Shown here: positions 1 to 12,425 of the stretch, piece by piece
Numbering within the stretch: position 1 is the first letter of the stretch
Layout: each line of letters begins with the position of its first letter
Program-made: the position numbers and the translations under genes
Notes under the pieces: model-generated
The model's input: the letters and a program-made list of their open reading frames with translations, nothing else
What the model was told of the DNA's origin: nothing
Database searches by the model: none
Assembly: GCF_900103535.1 (NCBI RefSeq)
Contig: NZ_FNHQ01000022.1
Span: 1-43,493 of the forward strand
DNA from: Megasphaera paucivorans
GTDB taxonomy: Bacteria; Bacillota; Negativicutes; Veillonellales; Megasphaeraceae
Direction of reading: 5' to 3'
Length of the DNA: 43,493 nt

Positions 1-612
1 ATCCGGTGTCGGGATATATTCATCTACCGCATCCATCAATTTCAAAATGCTGGCTTCTGCTTCCGGATCTTCTTCCAATGCCTTTAGCGCAGATCCTACG
101 ATAATAGGAATTTCATCGCCTGGGAAATCATAGCTGGAAAGAAGTTCGCGAACTTCCATTTCTACTAATTCAATCAATTCCGGATCATCTACCTGATCGG
201 CTTTGTTCAGATATACTACCATTGCCGGTACTCCTACCTGGCGGGCCAGAAGGATATGTTCACGCGTCTGCGGCATTGGGCCGTCTGCTGCGCTTACTAC
301 CAATATTGCTCCATCCATCTGTGCAGCACCGGTGATCATGTTCTTTACATAATCGGCATGCCCCGGGCAGTCTACATGCGCATAATGACGCTTATCTGTT
401 TCGTATTCTACGTGTGCTGTATTGATCGTAATACCGCGTTCACGTTCTTCTGGTGCTTTATCAATGTCAGCATACGCTTCAAACTTGGCATAGCCCTTTT
501 TCGACAATACTTTCGTAATAGCTGCTGTCAATGTCGTTTTGCCATGGTCTACGTGTCCGATGGTTCCAATATTGACATGCGGTTTGGTTCTTTCGTATTT
601 TTCTTTAGCCAT
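1..612 (-). CDS. tuf: Elongation factor Tu (partial, C-terminus beyond window)
   Basis: EF-Tu is the GTPase that carries aminoacyl-tRNA to the ribosomal A site. The visible 204 codons begin at the ATG at 612 with an AGGAAA-type SD just upstream, and run off the left edge, so only the N-terminal half is present. Visible motifs are the P-loop GHVDHGKT near residue 19, the switch I region with [13 protein letters not shown] (G3) and NKAD (G4). The gene is the last visible member of the str cluster, 35 bases after fusA, so it is probably co-transcribed from the promoter in front of the L7Ae gene. A second tuf copy elsewhere cannot be excluded. Confidence 0.97.
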   Translation of the reverse strand, partial: MAKEKYERTKPHVNIGTIGHVDHGKTTLTAAITKVLSKKGYAKFEAYADIDKAPEERERGITINTAHVEYETDKRHYAHVDCPGHADYVKNMITGAAQMDGAILVVSAADGPMPQTREHILLARQVGVPAMVVYLNKADQVDDPELIELVEMEVRELLSSYDFPGDEIPIIVGSALKALEEDPEAEASILKLMDAVDEYIPTPD

Positions 613-647
613 TTTACATTTCCTCCAACGCCAATAATAATGATATA

Positions 648-2720
648 TTAACCTTTAGCACTGATAACTTTTTCTGCTACGTTTTTCGGTACTTCTTCGT
701 AGTGGTCAAAAGTCATCGAATAGTTACCACGGCCCTGCGTTTTAGAACGCAAATCCGTTGCATAACCAAACATTTCTGCCAACGGAACGAATGCATTGAT
801 ATGTTGTGCACCACTGCGTGCTTCCATACCTTCCACCCGTCCACGGCGAGAGTTCAAATCACCGATTACATCACCCATGTAGTCTTCGGGAACAACAACT
901 TCAACCTTAACATATGGTTCCAAAAGAACAGGATTTGCTTTTCTAGCGCCTTCTTTAAAACCTATAGAACCTGCAATCTTAAACGCCATTTCCGAAGAGT
1001 CAACATCATGATATGAGCCATCATACACAATAACTTTGATGTCAACCATTGGGAATCCGGCAAGAACGCCTGTTTCCATAGCTTCTTTAACACCAGATTC
1101 AATAGGTCCGATATATTCCTTAGGAATAGCACCGCCAACAATTTTATTTTCAAATTCAAAACCAGCACCCGGTTCCTGTGGAACTAATTCCAACCAGCAA
1201 TCCCCGTACTGACCGCGGCCGCCGGACTGACGAACAAAACGTCCTTCCTGCTTAACAGTCTTGCGAATCGTTTCACGATACGCAACCTGAGGTTTGCCTA
1301 CGTTGCAGTCTACTTTGAATTCACGTGACATACGGTCGACGATAATATCCAAATGAAGTTCACCCATACCTGAAATGATAGTCTGTCCTGTTTCCGCATC
1401 TGTCTTGACACGGAAAGTCGGATCTTCTTCTGCTAAACGAGACAACGCAACGCCCATTTTTTCCTGATCAGCCTTTGTCTTTGGTTCAACAGCAACAGAA
1501 ATAACCGGTTCTGGAAATTCCATTTTTTCAAGAATGATTGGATGTTTTTCATCACAAAGAGTATCCCCTGTTGTAGTATCTTTCAAACCTACGGCAGCAC
1601 CAATATCGCCGCTATAAGCCATATCCACTTCTTCACGATGATTAGCATGCATACGAAGAATACGGCCAATACGTTCTTTTTTACCCTTAGTAGAATTATA
1701 TACATAAGAGCCCGCTGCCATAGTACCGGAATACACCCGGAAGAAAGCAAGCTTACCTACAAAAGGATCGGCCATAATCTTGAAAGCAAGTGCGGAAAAA
1801 GGTTCACTGTCATCAGATTCGCGGTGATCTTCTTCACCTGTATCAGGATTCGTTCCTTTAATAGCCGGGATATCAAGCGGCGACGGCATGTAGTCAACAA
1901 TAGCATCGAGCAACATCTGTACACCCTTGTTTTTATACGCAGAACCGCAAAGTACGGGGAACATTTTATTTGTTACAACGGACTTACGGATAGCACCTTT
2001 GATTTCATCAACGGTAAGTTCTTCGCCTTCCAAATATTTCATCATCAATTCATCATCTGTTTCTGCAACAGCTTCAATCATAACTTGATGATATTTTTCG
2101 GCTTCTTCTTTCATATCATCCGGAATTTCCACAATTTCGATATCTTTACCGAGATCATCACCATACACTTCTGCTTGCATAGTAATCAAATCAATAATAC
2201 CTTTGAATTCCGTTTCAGCTCCTATGGGAAGCTGAATAGCAACAGCGTTAGCCTGCAGCCGATCCTTCATCATTTCAACACAGTTCAGAAAATCTGCACC
2301 GGTCGTATCCATCTTATTAATGAAGGCAATACGGGGAACCTGGTAATGTTCAGCCTGGCGCCATACAGTTTCAGACTGCGGTTCTACACCGCCTTTTGCA
2401 GAGAAAACCGCAACCGAACCATCAAGTACGCGCAGAGACCGTTCAACTTCTACAGTAAAGTCAACGTGCCCCGGGGTATCAATGATATTAATACGATATC
2501 CTTTCCAATGTGCCGTCGTTGCAGCAGACGTGATAGTAATACCACGTTCCTGTTCCTGGGCCATCCAGTCCATGGTAGCAGCGCCATCATGGACTTCACC
2601 GATTTTATGAACTCGGCCGGTATAAAAAAGGATACGTTCGGTTGTCGTGGTTTTACCGGCATCTATGTGAGCCATAATACCGATGTTTCTCGTTTTTTCC
2701 AAGGAAAATTCTCTTGCCAC
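648..2720 (-). CDS. fusA: Elongation factor G
   Basis: EF-G is the GTPase that drives translocation and, with RRF, ribosome recycling. I place the start at the GTG at 2720, giving 690 residues that begin M(V)[11 protein letters not shown], the family's usual N-terminus. The longer frame opens at a GTG at 2732, but the GAGGAG SD abuts that codon with no spacing, while it lies 11 bases before 2720. Visible motifs are [12 protein letters not shown] (P-loop), [17 protein letters not shown] and NKMD, followed by the usual domains II to V. It lies between rpsG and tuf in standard str-operon order. Nothing is abnormal apart from the non-ATG start. Confidence 0.97.
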   Translation of the reverse strand: MAREFSLEKTRNIGIMAHIDAGKTTTTERILFYTGRVHKIGEVHDGAATMDWMAQEQERGITITSAATTAHWKGYRINIIDTPGHVDFTVEVERSLRVLDGSVAVFSAKGGVEPQSETVWRQAEHYQVPRIAFINKMDTTGADFLNCVEMMKDRLQANAVAIQLPIGAETEFKGIIDLITMQAEVYGDDLGKDIEIVEIPDDMKEEAEKYHQVMIEAVAETDDELMMKYLEGEELTVDEIKGAIRKSVVTNKMFPVLCGSAYKNKGVQMLLDAIVDYMPSPLDIPAIKGTNPDTGEEDHRESDDSEPFSALAFKIMADPFVGKLAFFRVYSGTMAAGSYVYNSTKGKKERIGRILRMHANHREEVDMAYSGDIGAAVGLKDTTTGDTLCDEKHPIILEKMEFPEPVISVAVEPKTKADQEKMGVALSRLAEEDPTFRVKTDAETGQTIISGMGELHLDIIVDRMSREFKVDCNVGKPQVAYRETIRKTVKQEGRFVRQSGGRGQYGDCWLELVPQEPGAGFEFENKIVGGAIPKEYIGPIESGVKEAMETGVLAGFPMVDIKVIVYDGSYHDVDSSEMAFKIAGSIGFKEGARKANPVLLEPYVKVEVVVPEDYMGDVIGDLNSRRGRVEGMEARSGAQHINAFVPLAEMFGYATDLRSKTQGRGNYSMTFDHYEEVPKNVAEKVISAKG

Positions 2721-2753
2721 GATTTCTTCCACTCCTCAAATTTTAATATCTTC

Positions 2754-3655
<902 letters not shown>

Positions 3656-3733
3656 ATGGGCACCTCCTCTCCAAACAATTAGATTTATAATGAATCATCA
3701 AAAGGCATTGCCTATAAGATGAGACTACCAAAG

Positions 3734-3979
3734 TTATTTCAACAAGCCCACAGCTGCTGCTTTTACTTTGATGCGGCATGCCACACCAAGATCAGCCATG
3801 CTGTACGACTTATCTACAGGAATACCCGCTCCTGAAGCAAATATCTCCAGTGGGGTAGTAACTTGTTTATCACTATCATTGGCGATAAACAATTTCGTTA
3901 TTTCGTTTCGTTTCATTGCTTTTAAGGTTTGCTTCGCACCTACGGTCTTACGCACCCCTGCTAATGCATCCAAGCTCAC
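3734..3979 (-). CDS. L7Ae/YbxF-family ribosomal or K-turn RNA-binding protein
   Basis: This 81-residue protein matches the small L7Ae/L30e family members (YbxF, RplGB) found between rpoC and rpsL in many Bacillota; family members bind kink-turn RNA. It starts with a GTG at 3979, placed 5 bases after AGGAGAGAG; no ATG fits. The fold signature is visible as an early basic helix (GAKQTLKAMKRN), a hydrophobic strand with LFIANDSD and a late GVACRIKVKAAAV strand. It is the first gene after the str promoter at 4048-4076, so it heads the L7Ae-rpsL-rpsG-fusA-tuf unit. Its exact role in this organism is unknown. Confidence 0.9.
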   Translation of the reverse strand: MSLDALAGVRKTVGAKQTLKAMKRNEITKLFIANDSDKQVTTPLEIFASGAGIPVDKSYSMADLGVACRIKVKAAAVGLLK

Positions 3980-4047
3980 GGAAACTCTCTCCTAACATAC
4001 TAATATATACTAAATAAGACACAGATATGGTACTGTGACACTTAGTT

Positions 4048-4076
4048 ATTTTATCATCACCCTATTTGTATGTCAA
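4048..4076 (-). promoter_or_regulatory. Sigma-70 promoter of the str operon (L7Ae-rpsL-rpsG-fusA-tuf)
   Basis: On the minus strand there is TTGACA, 17 bases, then TAAAAT. The -35 box is at 4071-4076 and the -10 box at 4048-4053. It points at the L7Ae gene, which starts about 70 bases downstream, and lies between rpoC and that gene. The str genes can therefore be transcribed independently of rpoBC. Confidence 0.85.
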
Positions 4077-4149
4077 TGTATTTTTCTGAAAAACTGCACA
4101 AACAATAGATTTTTTATTACACTATCCCGGGCGTTTCTTTTTATGTAGT

Positions 4150-4192
4150 ATCCCCCTTGAAAGATTGTCTTATTTATTCTTTCAAGGGGGAT
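4150..4192 (-). terminator. Perfect 14-bp hairpin after rpoC (terminator-like, weak U tract)
   Basis: The arms at 4150-4163 and 4179-4192 are exact reverse complements (ATCCCCCTTGAAAG) around a 15-base loop, 10 bases past the rpoC stop. In the direction of rpoC transcription no run of U follows, so it is not a textbook intrinsic terminator. It may be a Rho-assisted terminator, a processing site or a 3'-end stabiliser. Confidence 0.6.
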
Positions 4193-4201
4193 GTTTTAAG
4201 T

Positions 4202-7200
4202 TTATTCAGATATTACAGTATTGGATTCATCAAAAGTTTTTGCATCTAAAGGTTCTCCATTTTCATCTTCATATGCCACAGCAGGAATCGTCTTAAGTAC
4301 CTTGACCTTACGATATCGGCCCATTCCGGTACCAGCCGGAATCAACTTACCTATAATAACGTTTTCTTTTAATCCCAGCAACGGATCTATCTTTCCTTTT
4401 ATCGCCGCATCAGTAAGAACACGGGTCGTTTCTTGGAAAGAGGCTGCTGACAAGAATGAATCCGTAGCAAGTGCCGCTTTCGTAATCCCTAAGAGTATAT
4501 TTTTCCCGGAAGCTACGTTGCCGCCTACTGCCTGAATGCGGTGGTTCGAATCTTCAAATACATTTACATCTACGTAATCTCCTGGAAGCAAGCCTGTATC
4601 ACCAGGGTTTTCCAATTTGATCTTGCGAAGCATTTGGCGTACGATAACTTCTATATGTTTATCATTAATTTCAACACCTTGGGACTTATACACCTTTTGA
4701 ACTTCATAAACAAGATACCGCTGTGTCGCTTCAACGCCGAGAATATGGAGAATGTCGTGAGGATTAATAGATCCTGCTGTAATACGACTTCCCTTTTCAA
4801 TGACATCCCCTTCATGTACAACGATATGGGCTCCATATGGAACAACATAGGATTGCTCTTCACCGTCCTCGGCCAAAACCCGTACAGTATGGATATCGTG
4901 ATGATCTTCCTTTTCCGTAATTTCAATTTTACCAGTAATTTCAGTTACAATAGCATTTCCTTTAGGTTTACGTGCTTCAAATAATTCTTCAACACGTGGC
5001 AGACCTTGTGTAATATCACCGGCCGATGCAACACCGCCTGTATGGAATGTACGCATTGTCAACTGTGTGCCCGGTTCACCGATAGACTGTGCCGCTATAA
5101 TACCCACCGATTCTCCGACGTTTACTTTACCGCCTGTACCTAAATCACGTCCATAACATTTCGCGCAAACACCATACCGGGAACGGCAGGTAAGAACAGA
5201 TCGGATACGGACTGTTTTATAATATTTTACAACTTCATCTGCTTTGTCTTCTGTAATTTCTTGATTGAGCGGAACAATAACTTCACCTGTATCGGAATTG
5301 ACCAATTTTTGTGCCGCTGTACGGCCAACAATACGATCTTTTAATGATTCAATCACGCCATTACCTTCAACAATAGCGCCGACTTCAATTCCTCTAATAT
5401 CATTATTGCGAACTTTTACTTCCTTTACATCACTGGCCAAGATTTTATCAATAGCGTCTTCGGTCAGCGGTGTACCTGCTGGGCAAATTTCAAAACCATT
5501 CGCTTCTACCACAACATTTTCAATCGTTTTGCCAAGCATATTGTCAATCATAGCCTGGCGCAGTGCCGCCCGAATTTTTTCTTCTGGTTCGCCCAAAAAT
5601 ACGCTTTCAATAACATTAGTATGGTTTAAGTCATCATTAATGTCCATTTGGCTGCCCCGCAGTGACAACCGCGGAATATTATGTTCAACTATAACGTCCA
5701 TATCATCAGTTGTCAGTAAATGTTCTTCAGGAAAAAGAACTTTTTCCGTTACCGGATCTAATATGGGATGAACCAAGACACGTCCAATGAGTTTATCTTT
5801 CAATAGTGCTACGGCCGCCTTGCAGGAACCGGCCAAACGAGCCCGTTCGCGCACAAGATCAATTCCAAACACATCACAATCATCTTCACGGACAATCACA
5901 TCTTGAGATACATCGACAAGACGCCGGGTCAAATAGCCAGAGTCAGCTGTACGTAAAGCTGTATCTGCCAAACCCTTACGAGCACCATGGCTGGATGTAA
6001 AGTAATCCAATACAGACAAGCCTTCCCGGAAATTAGCCTTAATCGGCAAATCAATGATACGGCCAGAAGGATCCGCCATCAATCCACGCATACCCGCAAC
6101 CTGACGAATCTGCTGTTTATTACCACGAGCACCGGAATCGGCCATCATAAAGATGGAGTTAAAAGGATCCATATTATCCATCATAGCATCCGTTACATCG
6201 TCTGTTGCTTTTTCCCATAAGGAAATCGTTTTGCGGTATCGTTCATCCTCAGTAATCAGCCCACGTTGGAACATCTTAGTAACATTAATAACCTGTTCTT
6301 CCGTGACATCAAGAATGGCCTTCTTTTCACTTGGTACTTGAATGTCGGAAATAGCAATAGACATTCCGGCCTGTCGAGCATAATGATATCCTAATGACTT
6401 AATGCGGTCCAATAATTCTGCGGTCTTAGTATTTCCTACCAGATGGAAACAAGCATCAACAAGTTTTCCAATTTGCTTTTTGTTCATCAAAACGCCAAGG
6501 CATTCAACATCAACATATGTTTTATCCTTTTTGAAAGCTGCTGCTGCTTCCTTATCTACTTTGTGGGAAGGAAGCGGACGTATCGAAAGAAGATCTACGC
6601 CAAAACGTTCTTTCAGCGCAGTAAACCCATAATCGAGGATACGGCCTTCTTTATCTTGGATTTTTATCAAATGCACCGGGTCGATCAAACCATTGGTATA
6701 AGCAAATACCGCATCCTGGGGATCGGTAAATACCATGATTTTATCCGTATGATACATCCGTAATTCTTCGTACAAAGCTTGATTATATAACAACTTTCCA
6801 GCTGTTGTTTCAATCAATCCCCGTCCTGGAATACGGACTTTAATCAACGCTTCTATATCAAGAACATGCGCATCATAAGCCAGCATAACCTCATCATAAT
6901 TGGAGAAAATTTTCCCTTCTCCGTTAGCCCCCGGCTTAACCAATGTCAAATAATATGCACCAAGAACCATATCTTGGGTTGGTACAGCAACAGGTTTGCC
7001 ATCTTTCGGCGCCAAAATATTATGCGAGGAAAGCATAAGCGTACGAGCTTCAGATTGTGCTTCCACAGATAAAGGCAAATGGCAAGCCATTTGGTCCCCA
7101 TCAAAGTCGGCATTGTAAGCTGTACACACCAGAGGATGCAGCTTAATTGCCCGACCTTCCCAAAGAATCGGTTCAAAGGCTTGAATACCTAGTCGATGCA

Positions 7201-8452
7201 GCGTAGGTGCACGATTTAATAAAACAGGATGTTCTTTGATAACATCTTCTAAAACGTCCCATACTTCATTGCTTACACGTTCTACCTTCTTTTTTGCATT
7301 TTTTATATTAGTAGCAATGCCTTTTTCAACAAGTTTTTTCATGACAAAGGGTTTAAATAATTCCAATGCCATTTCCTTTGGCAAGCCACACTGATGCATT
7401 TTCAATTCCGGTCCGACAACAATAACGGAACGACCGGAATAATCAACACGTTTACCGAGCAAATTCTGACGGAAACGGCCTTGTTTTCCCTTAAGCATAT
7501 CAGAAAGAGATTTCAAGGGACGATTACCAGGGCCTGTAACAGGACGTCCCCGGCGGCCATTATCAATCAAGGAATCAACAGCTTCCTGCAACATACGCTT
7601 TTCATTGCGGACGATGATATCAGGAGCTCCCAGTTCAAGTAATCGGCTCAAGCGATTATTACGGTTAATGACACGACGATATAAATCATTCAAATCAGAG
7701 GTTGCAAAACGACCACCATCAAGTTGTACCATAGGACGAAGTTCCGGAGGAATAACCGGCACGACATCCATAATCATCCATTCCGGTTTATTGCCGGAAT
7801 GACGAAAGGCTTCAACCACTTCCAACCGGCGGATAGCCCGTACGCGGCGCTGTCCGGAAGCATCCTTTAATTCAGCACGCAATTCGCCGTCCAGCTTGTC
7901 CAGATTCAAATCCTGCAGCAACTCTTTAACCGCTTCAGCCCCCATGCCAACACGGAATTTTTCACCATACATATCTAAATATTGACGATATTCTGTTTCC
8001 GTCAGAAGTTGTTTTTTTATAAGAGGTGTATCTCCTGGATCCAAAACAACATATGATGCAAAATATAAAACTTTTTCCAGCGAACGCGGAGAAATATCCA
8101 AAATCAATCCCATCCTGCTGGGAATACCTTTAAAATACCAAATATGAGAAACAGGAGTAGCCAACTGAATATGGCCCATACGTTCTCTACGAACTTTAGC
8201 CCGTGTGACTTCTACGCCACAGCGATCACAAACAACGCCTTTATAACGAATGCGCTTATACTTACCGCAATGACATTCCCAGTCCTTTGTAGGTCCAAAA
8301 ATACGTTCACAGAACAATCCGTCACGTTCCGGTTTCAATGTACGGTAATTGATTGTTTCCGGTTTTTTAACTTCTCCATGAGACCATTCAAGGATTTTTT
8401 CCGGCGAGGCCAAGCCTATTCGCATAGAATCAAATTCGTTCACATCTAGCAC
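4202..8452 (-). CDS. rpoC: RNA polymerase subunit beta-prime
   Basis: This is the catalytic beta-prime subunit, 1416 residues, starting at a GTG at 8452 eight bases after AGGGAG. The first zinc site is C60, C62, C75 and C78. The active-site NADFDGDQM, with the three Mg-binding aspartates, is at 447-455. The bridge-helix region follows SGARGN near 773, and the trigger loop [14 protein letters not shown] begins near 1118. The second zinc site uses C859, C1089, C1096 and C1099. The 230-residue gap between C859 and C1089 is much longer than in E. coli (C814 to C888) and holds an extra segment described in the findings. The gene follows rpoB by 30 bases and is co-transcribed with it. Confidence 0.98.
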   Translation of the reverse strand: MLDVNEFDSMRIGLASPEKILEWSHGEVKKPETINYRTLKPERDGLFCERIFGPTKDWECHCGKYKRIRYKGVVCDRCGVEVTRAKVRRERMGHIQLATPVSHIWYFKGIPSRMGLILDISPRSLEKVLYFASYVVLDPGDTPLIKKQLLTETEYRQYLDMYGEKFRVGMGAEAVKELLQDLNLDKLDGELRAELKDASGQRRVRAIRRLEVVEAFRHSGNKPEWMIMDVVPVIPPELRPMVQLDGGRFATSDLNDLYRRVINRNNRLSRLLELGAPDIIVRNEKRMLQEAVDSLIDNGRRGRPVTGPGNRPLKSLSDMLKGKQGRFRQNLLGKRVDYSGRSVIVVGPELKMHQCGLPKEMALELFKPFVMKKLVEKGIATNIKNAKKKVERVSNEVWDVLEDVIKEHPVLLNRAPTLHRLGIQAFEPILWEGRAIKLHPLVCTAYNADFDGDQMACHLPLSVEAQSEARTLMLSSHNILAPKDGKPVAVPTQDMVLGAYYLTLVKPGANGEGKIFSNYDEVMLAYDAHVLDIEALIKVRIPGRGLIETTAGKLLYNQALYEELRMYHTDKIMVFTDPQDAVFAYTNGLIDPVHLIKIQDKEGRILDYGFTALKERFGVDLLSIRPLPSHKVDKEAAAAFKKDKTYVDVECLGVLMNKKQIGKLVDACFHLVGNTKTAELLDRIKSLGYHYARQAGMSIAISDIQVPSEKKAILDVTEEQVINVTKMFQRGLITEDERYRKTISLWEKATDDVTDAMMDNMDPFNSIFMMADSGARGNKQQIRQVAGMRGLMADPSGRIIDLPIKANFREGLSVLDYFTSSHGARKGLADTALRTADSGYLTRRLVDVSQDVIVREDDCDVFGIDLVRERARLAGSCKAAVALLKDKLIGRVLVHPILDPVTEKVLFPEEHLLTTDDMDVIVEHNIPRLSLRGSQMDINDDLNHTNVIESVFLGEPEEKIRAALRQAMIDNMLGKTIENVVVEANGFEICPAGTPLTEDAIDKILASDVKEVKVRNNDIRGIEVGAIVEGNGVIESLKDRIVGRTAAQKLVNSDTGEVIVPLNQEITEDKADEVVKYYKTVRIRSVLTCRSRYGVCAKCYGRDLGTGGKVNVGESVGIIAAQSIGEPGTQLTMRTFHTGGVASAGDITQGLPRVEELFEARKPKGNAIVTEITGKIEITEKEDHHDIHTVRVLAEDGEEQSYVVPYGAHIVVHEGDVIEKGSRITAGSINPHDILHILGVEATQRYLVYEVQKVYKSQGVEINDKHIEVIVRQMLRKIKLENPGDTGLLPGDYVDVNVFEDSNHRIQAVGGNVASGKNILLGITKAALATDSFLSAASFQETTRVLTDAAIKGKIDPLLGLKENVIIGKLIPAGTGMGRYRKVKVLKTIPAVAYEDENGEPLDAKTFDESNTVISE

Positions 8453-8482
8453 AAATACCGCTCCCTTCTATTCATGTACTGA

Positions 8483-11400
8483 TTATTCATCACTATCATC
8501 TGTATCATCGGTATTTGTATATCCACCCAACTCACCGATTACATCATCTTCGCCACCGTTGTTTACATAATCATCCGGCACGGTATTTTTTTCAATCATA
8601 GTTGTTTCATCATCCACTGCGGTTTCGCCTTCCATAACTTGACGAATTTCATCCGTTTGATCCTGTTCCGTTTCCACTTCATCTTCATCGTCCAATTCAC
8701 GAACTACAACCTCTTCGCCGTCTTCATTCAAAATCTGGACATCAAGACCAATCGCCTGCAATTCTTTGAGCAATACCTTAAACGATTCCGGAACACCCGG
8801 TTCTGGAATATTTTCGCCCTTGACGATTTTTTCATAAGCTTTGACACGACCAACGACATCATCAGACTTAACCGTAAGCATTTCCTGCAATGTATACGCA
8901 GCGCCATATGCTTCCAAGGCCCAAACTTCCATTTCCCCGAAACGCTGGCCACCAAACTGCGCCTTGCCGCCCAGAGGCTGTTGTGTAACCAATGAGTACG
9001 GTCCTGTAGAACGAGCATGGATTTTGTCATCAACCAAATGATGCAGCTTCAGCATATATACATACCCTACCGTAACTCGGCGATCCATAGGTTCTCCTGT
9101 TCGTCCATCATAGAGAACTGTTTTGCCGTCTTCCGGCAGTCCTGTCATTTTTAATGCTTCAAAGACATCTTCTGCATGTGCACCGTCAAATACAGGTGTT
9201 GCAATATGAATACCGGCAGCATCCGGCTTAGGCATACCATAGGAATCTACATCATAACCAGCTTCGCGCAATTTACCTTCCAGCGTTGAATCCATGCCTT
9301 TAATTTGCAGGCCCATTTCATGCATAGCCCAACCCAAGTGAGTTTCTAAAATCTGCCCGATATTCATACGTGAAGGAACCCCCAGGGGATTAAGAACAAT
9401 TTGCACCGGCGTGCCATCTGGCAAGAACGGCATATCTTCCTGACGCATTACACGGGAAACAACCCCCTTGTTGCCATGACGCCCAGACATTTTATCCCCT
9501 TCATGGATTTTACGTTTTTGAGCAATATATACACGGACTAAACGATTTACACCCGGCGGGAGTTCATCATTATTTTCTCGAGAAAAGACACGTACATCAA
9601 CAATTTTCCCCGATTCCCCATGAGGTACACGTAATGATGTATCACGAACTTCCCGTTCTTTATCCCCAAAAATAGCACGCAGCAGTCGTTCTTCCGGAGT
9701 AAGCTCAGTTTCACCTTTCGGCGTAACCTTGCCAACCAAAACATCGCCTGGATATACGTCAGCACCAATCATAATAATGCCGCTTTCATCTAAATTCTTT
9801 GTGCTGTCTTCACTGACATTCGGAATTTCGCGAGTTATTTCTTCAGAGCCCAGCTTTGTATCACGGGCATCACATTCATATTCTTCAATATGAATAGAAG
9901 TATATAAATCTTTCTTAGGCAAATCTTCACTAAGAAGCACCGCATCTTCGTAGTTGTATCCTTCCCACGGCATATATGCAACAAGAATATTATAACCGAG
10001 AGCCAGTTCACCACCGTCTGTAGCCATACCATCAGCCAATACTTGTCCTTCAACTACTTTTTCCCCTTTGTAAACCAGCGGTCGTTGATTGATGCAAGTA
10101 CTTTGGTTAGAGCGCATAAACTTAATCAAACGATATGAATCTTCCGAACCAGCGGTCGTTGTAACAACGATTTCATCCCCGGTTACACGGCTGACGATGC
10201 CGGCATGTTTTGCTAAAATGCAAACACCCGAGTCACATGCAGCCTTATATTCCATACCTGTGCCGACAAGAGGTGCCTGTGTGCGGAGCAGCGGAACGGC
10301 TTGACGCTGCATGTTTGCTCCCATGAGAGCCCGGTTCGCATCATCATTTTCCAAAAACGGAATCATAGACGTCCCTACAGATACCACTTCTTTTGGCGAA
10401 ACGTCCATAAAATCAACACGATTACGCTGAAATTCACGAGTATCTTCGCCGTGGCGGCAGGCAACGCGTTCATTTACAAAATGGCCGTCTTCCGATAAAG
10501 GTTCATTTGCCTGTGCAATAATATATTGTTCTTCTTCGTCCGCGGTAATATAATGTACATCGTTAGTAACGATATGTGTTTCCTTATCTACCCGGCGATA
10601 TGGCGCTTCAATAAAGCCAAACTCGTTGACCTTGCCAAAGCAAGCCAATGAAGAAATCAACCCTATATTCGGTCCTTCCGGTGTTTCTACCGGACACATG
10701 CGCCCATAATGAGAATGATGTACATCTCGAACTTCAAAACCAGCTCGTTCGCGAGACAACCCGCCAGGTCCCAATGCACTAAGACGACGTTTATGTGTTA
10801 ATTCAGCCAACGGATTCGTCTGATCCATAAACTGTGATAACTGGCTGGAACCAAAGAATTCCTTAATAGAGGCTACAACAGGGCGAATATTGATCAACGC
10901 TTGCGGCGTAATAGCTTCCATATCCTGAATAGTCATACGTTCCTTAACAACACGTTCCATACGTGTCAGACCAATGCGGAACTGATTCTGCAGCAATTCA
11001 CCTACGCAACGCAGACGACGGTTTCCTAAATGGTCAATATCATCAACATTGCCAAATCCATCCATAAGGTTGAGAAGATAATCGATATTGGCAATGATGT
11101 CTTCTCTTGTAATCGTCCGATGTTCATAGGGGAGATTACTATTATTGCAAATCATCTTATATGCAGAACCGTCTTGTTTTTCAACAAATAGTTCGACGAG
11201 ACCCTCTCCGCTGAATACACCGCTGTCTTCAATTCTCTTGATTTCAGCAGATCCAATTTCCGTATGCGCATCGACGACGACTTCACCGGTTTCAGCGTTA
11301 ACGACAGGTTCATGTAAAATCTGTCCAAATAATCGGCGCTGCCATCCTAATTTCTTTCCGGCTTTATATCGGCCGACACGAGCCATATCATACCGGCGGG

Positions 11401-12178
11401 GATCAAAAAACAATCCTTCAAAAAGATTACGTGCACTTTCCACGGTCGGCGGTTCACCCGGCCGAAGTTTTTTATAAATCTCTACCAACGCTTCATCCTG
11501 TGATTCTGTCGTATCTTTTTCAAATGTATTCTGCAGCCGCTTATCGTCATAGAACAAATCCAAAATATCAGCATTTGAGGACCATCCCAATGCACGAATC
11601 AAAACAGTAGCCGGAATTTTACGATTGCGGTCAATACGAGCATACACGACATCATTGGCATCCGTTTCCAGTTCAATCCAAGCTCCTCGGTTAGGAATAA
11701 CTGTCGAATTATACAACCGAATGCCCATTGGATCAATTTCACGGCCATAATATACACCCGGAGAACGTACGAGCTGACTAACAATAACACGTTCCGCCCC
11801 ATTAATAATGAATGTACCTGTATCCGTAATCAGTGGAAAATCCCCCATGAATACTTCCTGATCTTTGATTTCACCTGTTTCATGGTTGACCAAACGAATC
11901 TGGACGCGAAGAGGAGCGGCATACGTCGTATCCCGTTCTTTACATTCACGAATATCATACTTGGGCTCACCCAATTTGAAATCTTCAAAGGATAAAGACA
12001 GATTTCCCGATGCATCTTCGATCGGCGAAATATCTTTGAATATGTCCTTTAATCCTTTTTCCAGAAACCATTCATAAGATTTAATTTGTAAATCCAATAA
12101 ATGCGGCATCTTCAAGACTTCGTTGATCTTTGCATATGTGTATCGAGTCCTTTTCCCTACTTGTACAGGTTTGAACAT
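8483..12178 (-). CDS. rpoB: RNA polymerase subunit beta
   Basis: The beta subunit forms one side of the RNA polymerase active-site cleft. The 1231-residue product starts at an ATG preceded by AAGGGGTGA. The rifampicin pocket is at about 444-475 ([11 protein letters not shown] to [12 protein letters not shown]). The residues equivalent to E. coli Q513, D516, H526 and S531 are Q449, D452, H462 and S467, so it looks rifampicin-sensitive. [10 protein letters not shown] and the C-terminal clamp region are present. The last roughly 70 residues form a strongly acidic tail rich in Asp and Glu. It has its own strong promoter and a leader hairpin, and no rplJ/rplL genes lie directly upstream. Confidence 0.98.
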   Translation of the reverse strand: MFKPVQVGKRTRYTYAKINEVLKMPHLLDLQIKSYEWFLEKGLKDIFKDISPIEDASGNLSLSFEDFKLGEPKYDIRECKERDTTYAAPLRVQIRLVNHETGEIKDQEVFMGDFPLITDTGTFIINGAERVIVSQLVRSPGVYYGREIDPMGIRLYNSTVIPNRGAWIELETDANDVVYARIDRNRKIPATVLIRALGWSSNADILDLFYDDKRLQNTFEKDTTESQDEALVEIYKKLRPGEPPTVESARNLFEGLFFDPRRYDMARVGRYKAGKKLGWQRRLFGQILHEPVVNAETGEVVVDAHTEIGSAEIKRIEDSGVFSGEGLVELFVEKQDGSAYKMICNNSNLPYEHRTITREDIIANIDYLLNLMDGFGNVDDIDHLGNRRLRCVGELLQNQFRIGLTRMERVVKERMTIQDMEAITPQALINIRPVVASIKEFFGSSQLSQFMDQTNPLAELTHKRRLSALGPGGLSRERAGFEVRDVHHSHYGRMCPVETPEGPNIGLISSLACFGKVNEFGFIEAPYRRVDKETHIVTNDVHYITADEEEQYIIAQANEPLSEDGHFVNERVACRHGEDTREFQRNRVDFMDVSPKEVVSVGTSMIPFLENDDANRALMGANMQRQAVPLLRTQAPLVGTGMEYKAACDSGVCILAKHAGIVSRVTGDEIVVTTTAGSEDSYRLIKFMRSNQSTCINQRPLVYKGEKVVEGQVLADGMATDGGELALGYNILVAYMPWEGYNYEDAVLLSEDLPKKDLYTSIHIEEYECDARDTKLGSEEITREIPNVSEDSTKNLDESGIIMIGADVYPGDVLVGKVTPKGETELTPEERLLRAIFGDKEREVRDTSLRVPHGESGKIVDVRVFSRENNDELPPGVNRLVRVYIAQKRKIHEGDKMSGRHGNKGVVSRVMRQEDMPFLPDGTPVQIVLNPLGVPSRMNIGQILETHLGWAMHEMGLQIKGMDSTLEGKLREAGYDVDSYGMPKPDAAGIHIATPVFDGAHAEDVFEALKMTGLPEDGKTVLYDGRTGEPMDRRVTVGYVYMLKLHHLVDDKIHARSTGPYSLVTQQPLGGKAQFGGQRFGEMEVWALEAYGAAYTLQEMLTVKSDDVVGRVKAYEKIVKGENIPEPGVPESFKVLLKELQAIGLDVQILNEDGEEVVVRELDDEDEVETEQDQTDEIRQVMEGETAVDDETTMIEKNTVPDDYVNNGGEDDVIGELGGYTNTDDTDDSDE

Positions 12179-12253
12179 GCTTTTACTTCACCCCTTATAA
12201 AAAATGAAAGCTATTACTGGAAGGCAAAAAAGCAGTCCCATTAGGCGACAAAA

Positions 12254-12287
12254 AAGCAAGGCTCAACCTTCTCACCGAACCTTGCTT
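12254..12287 (-). terminator. Intrinsic terminator in the rpoB leader (candidate attenuator)
   Basis: On the minus strand a 13-bp stem with some G-U pairs (outer arms AAGCAAGG and CCTTGCTT) and an 8-base loop is followed directly by TTTTTTG. It lies about 60 bases downstream of the predicted rpoB start site and about 75 bases before the rpoB ATG. Transcripts from the promoter at 12355-12383 must cross it. It could also stop read-through from the tyrS-epimerase unit. Confidence 0.8.
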
Positions 12288-12354
12288 AACTTTTTTGTTT
12301 AACGGAAGCTGCTCCTCCATGTATTTATATAATCATTAGCATTTGCAATGAGTT

Positions 12355-12383
12355 ATTATAGCATACAAGTTTTTCAAAGTCAA
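12355..12383 (-). promoter_or_regulatory. Strong extended -10 promoter of rpoBC
   Basis: On the minus strand there is TTGACT, 17 bases, then TATAAT, with TGC directly before the -10 box (extended -10). The -10 is at 12355-12360 and the -35 at 12378-12383. It lies between the epimerase stop and rpoB, giving rpoB a leader of about 170 bases. Confidence 0.9.
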
Positions 12384-12425
12384 CCATTATTTATATTTTT
12401 TGTTAAATATTTTTTTACCCAGTTG

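Noticed and set aside
11000-11000. Rifampicin- or streptomycin-resistance substitutions in rpoB and rpsL
   Set aside because: The residues equivalent to RpoB Q513, D516, H526, S531 and RpsL K43, K88 are the sensitive-type residues.
4221-12077. Many plus-strand open frames opposite rpoC and rpoB
   Set aside because: All are antisense to highly conserved genes and encode low-quality sequences without family features.
12195-12320. 41-codon minus-strand open frame in the rpoB leader
   Set aside because: There is no SD before its ATG and the codons run through the terminator stem and U tract; kept only as a remark on possible attenuation.
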